A stretch of 64,000 bases of DNA from positions 7,595,501 through 7,659,500 of the forward strand of contig OX940870.1 of the NCBI GenBank assembly GCA_954871525.1, in the 5' to 3' direction. The stretch is from Parietaria judaica. Its lineage: Eukaryota; Streptophyta; Magnoliopsida; Rosales; Urticaceae. The position numbers and the translations under genes are program-made. The notes beneath the pieces were generated by a model. The model searched no databases, was not told the origin of the DNA, and saw nothing but the letters and a program-made list of their open reading frames with translations. The stretch's first letter is position 1. Every line of letters begins with the position of its first letter. Of the stretch, positions 59,324 to 64,000 are shown in pieces.

Positions 59324-61612
59324 ATGAAGATTCTGATTCTCGGTCTGCTCATGGGCTTACTCTATTTGCACGTAGCGGCAGATGAACACGGGCATTCGAA
59401 GAAGACGTACATAGTCCACATGGACAAGTCGACGAAGCCGGCGAGCTTCGACGACCATTTCGACTGGTACTCCTCGTCTCTGCAATCAGTCTCCCACTCG
59501 GCCGACATGCTCTACACCTACAACAAGGCAATCCACGGCTTCTCGACCAGCCTGACAGCCGACGAAGCGGAGTCGCTGTCGGAACAGCCAGGTGTCGTCT
59601 CGATTCTGCCGGAAGTGAAGTACGAGCTTCACACCACTCGGACGCCGGAGTTTCTCGGGCTTGGGAAAGGTGAAGCGCTTGTCCCGGCTTCGGCGAAGCT
59701 CGGCGAGGTGGTAGTTGGGGTGTTGGACACCGGCGCGTGGCCGGAGAGCAAGAGCTACGGGGATGCAGCGCTCGGCCCCATGGTGAAATCCTGGAAAGGG
59801 GAGTGTCAAACGGGCACGAGATTCAACGCGTCGAGCTGCAATAACAAGTTGATAGGCGCGCGGTTTTTTTCTGCCGGATACGAGCAGGCCTTTGGGAAGA
59901 TCGACGAGAAGGTGGAGTCGAGGTCGCCGAGGGACGACGATGGCCACGGGACCCACACGTCGAGCACTGCCGCAGGCGCAGCAGTGTCCGATTCCAGCCT
60001 GTTCGGATTTGCGACCGGGACGGCTCGCGGAATGGCCACCGCAGCCCGGGTGGCCGTGTACAAAGTGTGCTGGACGGGCGGGTGCTTCGGCTCTGATATA
60101 TTGGCTGGTATTGATAAGGCAATTGAAGACGGTGTCGATGTTTTATCCATGTCGATTGGAGGAGGTTTGAACGATTACTACGGAGATATTGTGGCCGTCG
60201 GAACTTTCGCAGCCGCTGCACATGGGATTGTGGTGTCACTCTCGGCGGGCAATGGCGGACCGGGCGCCGGGAGCTTATCAAATGTTGCACCGTGGATGAT
60301 CACGGTTGGAGCAGGAACGCTGGATCGCGACTTCCCGGCAACTGTCACCCTCGGCAATGGGGAGAAATACAAAGGCGTCTCGCTCTATGGTGTAAAGCCT
60401 TTATCCGCTGAGCAAGTTCCGATCGTCTACGCGAAAACCGCTAGCAACTCGTCGGGTGGGTATCTGTGCATCCCAGGCAGCCTGGTCCCTGAAAAAGTCG
60501 CGGGGAAAATTGTTGTGTGCGACCGAGGCGGAAACCCACGGGCTGAGAAGGGTCAGGTTGTGAAAGACGCTGGTGGAGTTGGAATGGTTTTGGCCAATAC
60601 CGATGCTTACGGCGAAGAGCTGGTGGCCGATGCTCATGTTCTACCAGCAGCGGCCGTTGGCAAGAAAACAGGCAGTTTGATAAAGACCTATCTCAGCTCA
60701 GGCTCTGATCCTACCGGCTCTGTCTCTCTAGGAAGCACGGAATTGGGAGTTCAGCCCTCGCCGGTGGTGGCGGCTTTCAGCTCCAGAGGGCCAAATCCGA
60801 TCACACCGGAGCTACTCAAACCAGACCTGATTGCGCCAGGAGTCAACATTCTCGCCGGATGGTCCGGCGGCATTGCCCCAACCGGGTTATCCAGCGACAA
60901 GCGGCGCGTGAGCTTCAACATAGTCTCGGGCACGTCGATGTCTTGCCCTCACGTGAGCGGCTTAGCCGCCCTCCTCAAAGGGGCCCACCAAGACTGGAGC
61001 CCGGCAGCCATTAAGTCTGCTCTCATGACCACTTCGTATTCCACTTACAAAGATGGCAAATCCCTTTATGATGTCGCCACTGGAAACCCGGCGACCCCGT
61101 TTGACTTTGGAGCTGGGCATGTTGACCCGGTGGCTGCCCTCGATCCAGGTCTTGTCTATGACGCCTCCATTGACGACTATGTAAGCTTCATCTGCGCTTT
61201 AAACTATACTGCATCACAGGTCAAGGCCATCACCAAGGGAAACTACACATGCGACTCTGCAAAGAAGTACAGCCTTTTGGATTTCAACTACCCGTCTTTT
61301 GCAGTTCCACTGGAGACTGCTTCGGGTGTCGGAGGAGGTTCTGATGTTCCTACCACTGTAAAATATACGAGAACTCTGACAAATGTTGGTTCTCCGGGAA
61401 CATATAAAGTCTCTGTATCTTCAGATGCTCCGTCGGTTAAAATCTCGGTACAGCCGGAAACATTGAGTTTCAGCGAGGCTAATGAAAAGAAGACTTACAC
61501 AGTGACATTCACTGCTCATTCTCAGCCGTCAGGGGCGACTGCGTTTGCTCATCTCAAGTGGTCTGATGGGAAACATGTCGTCGGAAGCCCCATAGCTTTC
61601 AGCTGGACATAA
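59324..61612 (+). CDS. Subtilisin-like serine protease, SBT1.7-like (copy 3)
   Basis: Intronless; 762 residues from the ATG at 59324. Signal peptide (MKILILGLLMGLLYLHVAA), I9 prodomain (KTYIVHMDKSTKP ... LHTTRTPEFLGL), catalytic Asp135 (VGVLDTGAWPE), His208 (DGHGTHTS), oxyanion Asn310 (SLSAGNGGPG) and Ser538 (SGTSMSCPHVSG). A PA domain spans about 350-470 and the C-terminal Fn3-like domain ends VGSPIAFSWT. The overall pattern resembles the SBT1.7/ARA12 group, which acts in the apoplast on cell-wall regulators such as pectin methylesterases in seed coats; that role is family knowledge, not shown here. The Ala in DTGAWPE replaces the more common Val. It is clearly more distant from copies 1 and 2 than these are from each other. 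Confidence 0.95.
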   Translation: MKILILGLLMGLLYLHVAADEHGHSKKTYIVHMDKSTKPASFDDHFDWYSSSLQSVSHSADMLYTYNKAIHGFSTSLTADEAESLSEQPGVVSILPEVKYELHTTRTPEFLGLGKGEALVPASAKLGEVVVGVLDTGAWPESKSYGDAALGPMVKSWKGECQTGTRFNASSCNNKLIGARFFSAGYEQAFGKIDEKVESRSPRDDDGHGTHTSSTAAGAAVSDSSLFGFATGTARGMATAARVAVYKVCWTGGCFGSDILAGIDKAIEDGVDVLSMSIGGGLNDYYGDIVAVGTFAAAAHGIVVSLSAGNGGPGAGSLSNVAPWMITVGAGTLDRDFPATVTLGNGEKYKGVSLYGVKPLSAEQVPIVYAKTASNSSGGYLCIPGSLVPEKVAGKIVVCDRGGNPRAEKGQVVKDAGGVGMVLANTDAYGEELVADAHVLPAAAVGKKTGSLIKTYLSSGSDPTGSVSLGSTELGVQPSPVVAAFSSRGPNPITPELLKPDLIAPGVNILAGWSGGIAPTGLSSDKRRVSFNIVSGTSMSCPHVSGLAALLKGAHQDWSPAAIKSALMTTSYSTYKDGKSLYDVATGNPATPFDFGAGHVDPVAALDPGLVYDASIDDYVSFICALNYTASQVKAITKGNYTCDSAKKYSLLDFNYPSFAVPLETASGVGGGSDVPTTVKYTRTLTNVGSPGTYKVSVSSDAPSVKISVQPETLSFSEANEKKTYTVTFTAHSQPSGATAFAHLKWSDGKHVVGSPIAFSWT

Positions 61613-62239
61613 TCACAACAGCATTTCGGATTTCTCTTTTTATGTTAATATGCTATCTGTCTTACTAATCCTATGTGCCATGGCTGGTCATATGAATTCC
61701 GGCCTGTGGGGTATCTAATATGTCGCAAGATTTGGACATAGAATCAAGGAAAAAGAAACGTGATTGTAAATGAAGATGTGTAAAAATGATAATAGATATA
61801 TACTCTCAGTATCTTCAGATGCTTTATCAGTTAAATCTTGGTTCAACCAGAAACAGAGTTTCAAGGTGCCTTTTTAGGAAAATCCATACAACAAATATGT
61901 TAAAAAGGAAATGAAAGTGTCAAGATGATAACATGAAGAACTAATTCTATAACAGGTATCCAACTTTATGAGATGGAGGATTGCAATTGCATCGTCCCAT
62001 GACGATTACTTGAAAATCTGTAGTTTGTAATTAACTACAGTAAATCTCTCTAAAAGCTATTGATGAAAAAAAAAAAAAAAAAAGACAAGAAAAAACCAAA
62101 GAGAACTACCAAAACTTTATATTTCCGCAAAGACACACAGGCGTAAATCGTACATGATGCAGAAGCTACGGAACTAACAAAAACAAACTCTAGGAAGAAC
62201 CCCAAAGAAACAAAAACCATTAAAATTGAATATCTAGTA
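61613..62239. other. Convergent 3' spacer
   Basis: Lies between the ends of subtilase 3 and the RMT2-like gene. A short stretch at 61806-61860 (TCAGTATCTTCAGATGCT...CAACCAGAAACAGAGTTTCA) echoes coding sequence of subtilase 3 (61415-61475), suggesting a small duplicated fragment. An A19 run lies at 62068-62086. Confidence 0.5.
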
Positions 62240-63389
62240 TCACTCCGAATCTTGCAGAGACTGACAGACAGGGAGGTAATAAGTATCAAGTTGCCAATAC
62301 TTGTGTTTGACCCCTTGCCAAACTTCTTCCCCCAGACAATCCTTAACAGGCAATGGAATAAGCTGAGTCGAGTACCCAACACTCTCGAGTTCGAGCGACA
62401 CTAAGTTACAATAAACAGCGTGAAAGAACGGGTTACCACCGCAAAGCCCGTTGAAGAACGAGTAGATTCCCCCCGGCTTCAACAATGCCGGAAGATGCTG
62501 ATGGAACTCCCTCAGATCTTCATAATACTCGCCGTATGTATCAAAGAAAATACCTATAAGCAAACGAAATGCATGTCAGAGTTCATACTCATGTAACTTA
62601 GGCGAATGCAAACACAACGATTCTCGAGTTCGACAAACCGTCGTAAGTCCCGAGCTGCGGTAGAACATCTTGCCACCGGCCAAACACGATCTTCACGTTC
62701 TCCTTAGACGCCCAGCCGGACTGAATCATTCGCTGATAAACATCGGGATGAGCCTCGACGATCGTGTGCGAAGCCGGTCCATATTGCTGAATGGCCGTGT
62801 CCACAAGACCCATTCCGAATCCAATGTTCAAAACGTGACCACCCTCTGAGCAAACAGCTTTGGCGTGAGCCTCCATTAACGGCCTCTCCCAAGCCATCAT
62901 CACCGCCTTGCTCTCGGCGTCCATAATCTTATCCTCACTGAAGCTAACCCTATCCTCCAGATAATCCCCATTACAAGCTCCATCCTTATTCTCCTTCCTC
63001 GCAATCGTCCCCAGGATCAACTCCGCTTGAATCCCTTCACATTTCCATCATCGCGTTCAAATGCCGATTCAAACAGTTTCGGTAATCGGATTCAGAAATG
63101 GAAAAAAGAAGATACCGGCATTGACGAGGACTTCATAGGCCTCTTGGTGTCCGCATTCCATGGCGAAATCTCCGGCGGATAGGTTGGAAGGAGATAAGGC
63201 GTTCCATGGAGCTCCGGCTTCGAGGAGGGCCTCGACGACGGAGGCGTGGCCGTGCTTCGCGGCGTGCATGAGCGGAGTGAGGCCTTCGCCGTCGAAATTG
63301 GAAGCGTCTGCGCCGGATTCGATCAGCGATTTCGCCTTCGCGGCGTCGCCGTTCCTCGCCGCCGCGCACAGCTGCTCGAACTCGTCCAT
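62240..63389 (-). CDS. RMT2: Ankyrin-repeat arginine N-methyltransferase, RMT2 type
   Basis: RMT2 proteins use S-adenosylmethionine; the yeast enzyme methylates the delta nitrogen of an arginine in ribosomal protein L12. Three minus-strand exons: 63116-63389, 62639-63034 and 62240-62553 (274, 396, 314 bases; 327 residues; phases fit through G|GGA and G|GGT junctions). The N terminus has about two ankyrin repeats (DGEGLTPLMHAAKHGHASVV, LSAGDFAMECGHQEAYEVLV). The methyltransferase fold follows, with motif I VLNIGFGMGLVD, the acidic ribose-binding Glu in HTIVEAHPDVYQ, FFDTYGEYYEDL and LLKPGGIYSFFNGLCGGN. It ends QSLQDSE. Two TGTCGTTT motifs (63480, 63549) precede the start. The plant homologue is annotated as an ankyrin protein in Arabidopsis; its substrate in plants is not known to me. 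Confidence 0.92.
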
Positions 63390-64000
63390 GGCGTTGACTC
63401 AAGTCAAAGTTGCAGAGATAAACCCTGTTTGAGCATCAACCCTCGACTTCTGAAGAGAGTATAAGAATTTGAGATTTTATGTCGTTTATTTTAGAGAAAT
63501 CATACTAGATAACCACGTTCTAACGTTTAAATTGCAATTTAACAAACGTGTCGTTTTAATTAGCAAAATAGTCATTTTTAATGATGTGGCATTTTAAATA
63601 CAAAATTCATTCCTATATTGCCCTTTTTAAATTTTATTTAATTATTTAATTATTCATTCCTAATATATTAGTTGGCTTATTCAACCCTCATTTTCTCTCT
63701 CTGATCGCTTTTTCAGATCCCCTTTTTTCTCCCTCTTTTGATATCTCTCTCACTCTCAAGACCAGAGCTTCCTTCAAGAACATCCCAGGTACTCTCTCTC
63801 TATTATCTCTATCTGATATGACTTTCATCACTTCTCTTCCAATTACATGTCTGATTCTTTTTCGATCTCATAGTTTTTGGTGCAGATATATACTCAGTGG
63901 AAAGTCTTCGAGGGATGGCAATGGCTTGGGAGGAACGGCGATGGAGGTGAAGTTAGAGAGGTCAGGCCATGGTCGAAGTGAGTTTTTCGTGTTTTATTGA
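63390..64000. other. Divergent promoter and likely 5' leader of a plus-strand gene
   Basis: Next to the RMT2-like promoter, a pyrimidine-rich stretch from about 63690 leads to a donor (CATCCCAG|GTACTC near 63788). An acceptor at about 63886 (GGTGCAG|ATATAT) is followed by an exon that could end at GTCGAA|GTGAGT near 63977. Candidate ATGs (for example at 63914) open only very short frames inside the window, so this is probably untranslated sequence or the first exons of a gene that continues to the right. Confidence 0.35.

Overview
The window is nuclear DNA from a flowering plant, most likely a eudicot. Genes are split by short GT-AG introns, intergenic DNA is AT-rich, (TA)n microsatellites and short transposon relics are common, and every recognisable protein has a clear plant relative (TAF4, CK2 alpha, ING2, a DYW-class PPR protein, an ACBP3-like protein and SBT1 subtilases). 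The species cannot be told from the sequence. Exon coordinates were worked out by hand from splice-site consensus, reading-frame phase and remembered family architecture; nothing was aligned by computer.

Left part (0-31 kb) is an ordinary housekeeping neighbourhood. In order: the 5' exon of a small secreted peptide gene (minus, running off the left edge); a tRNA-Ala(CGC); ribosomal protein S29 (minus, three exons, the last holding two codons and the stop); a 101-residue conserved plant protein of unknown function (minus); an Mpv17/PMP22 membrane protein (minus); a long DYW PPR protein (plus); the PHD protein ING2 (minus); TAF4 (plus, 14 coding exons); CK2 alpha (plus, 10 exons, exactly 333 residues); and a 77-residue SERF/zinc-finger protein (minus). 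A nested repeat block at 17.3-20.6 kb separates ING2 from TAF4. It holds a long-TIR Mutator-like element with a 9-bp target duplication, a 559-bp tandem duplication and a solo LTR with a 5-bp target duplication.

Middle part (31-40 kb) is gene-poor, with an ACBP3-like gene (plus) and a secreted glycine-rich protein (minus).

Right part (40-62 kb) is a cluster of three intronless, same-strand subtilisin-like protease genes. The first two are close duplicates and the third is more distant. All keep the Asp/His/Asn/Ser catalytic set. The spacers are full of transposon remains: a hAT-type element with a perfect 8-bp duplication, two RNase H-domain pseudogenes on either side of the second protease, palindromic MITEs and a second Mutator-like TIR element. 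The window ends with an ankyrin plus methyltransferase protein of the RMT2 type (minus) and probable untranslated sequence of a further plus-strand gene.

There is no operon-like logic; the genes work separately in translation, transcription/chromatin, signalling, organelle RNA editing, lipid binding and the cell wall. I found no convincing new multi-gene system. The most useful observations are the transposon structures with intact target duplications, a TGTCGTTT motif recurring just upstream of many genes, a probable missed first exon of the PPR gene, altered ligand residues in the ACBP3-like protein, and patchy divergence between the two closest proteases.
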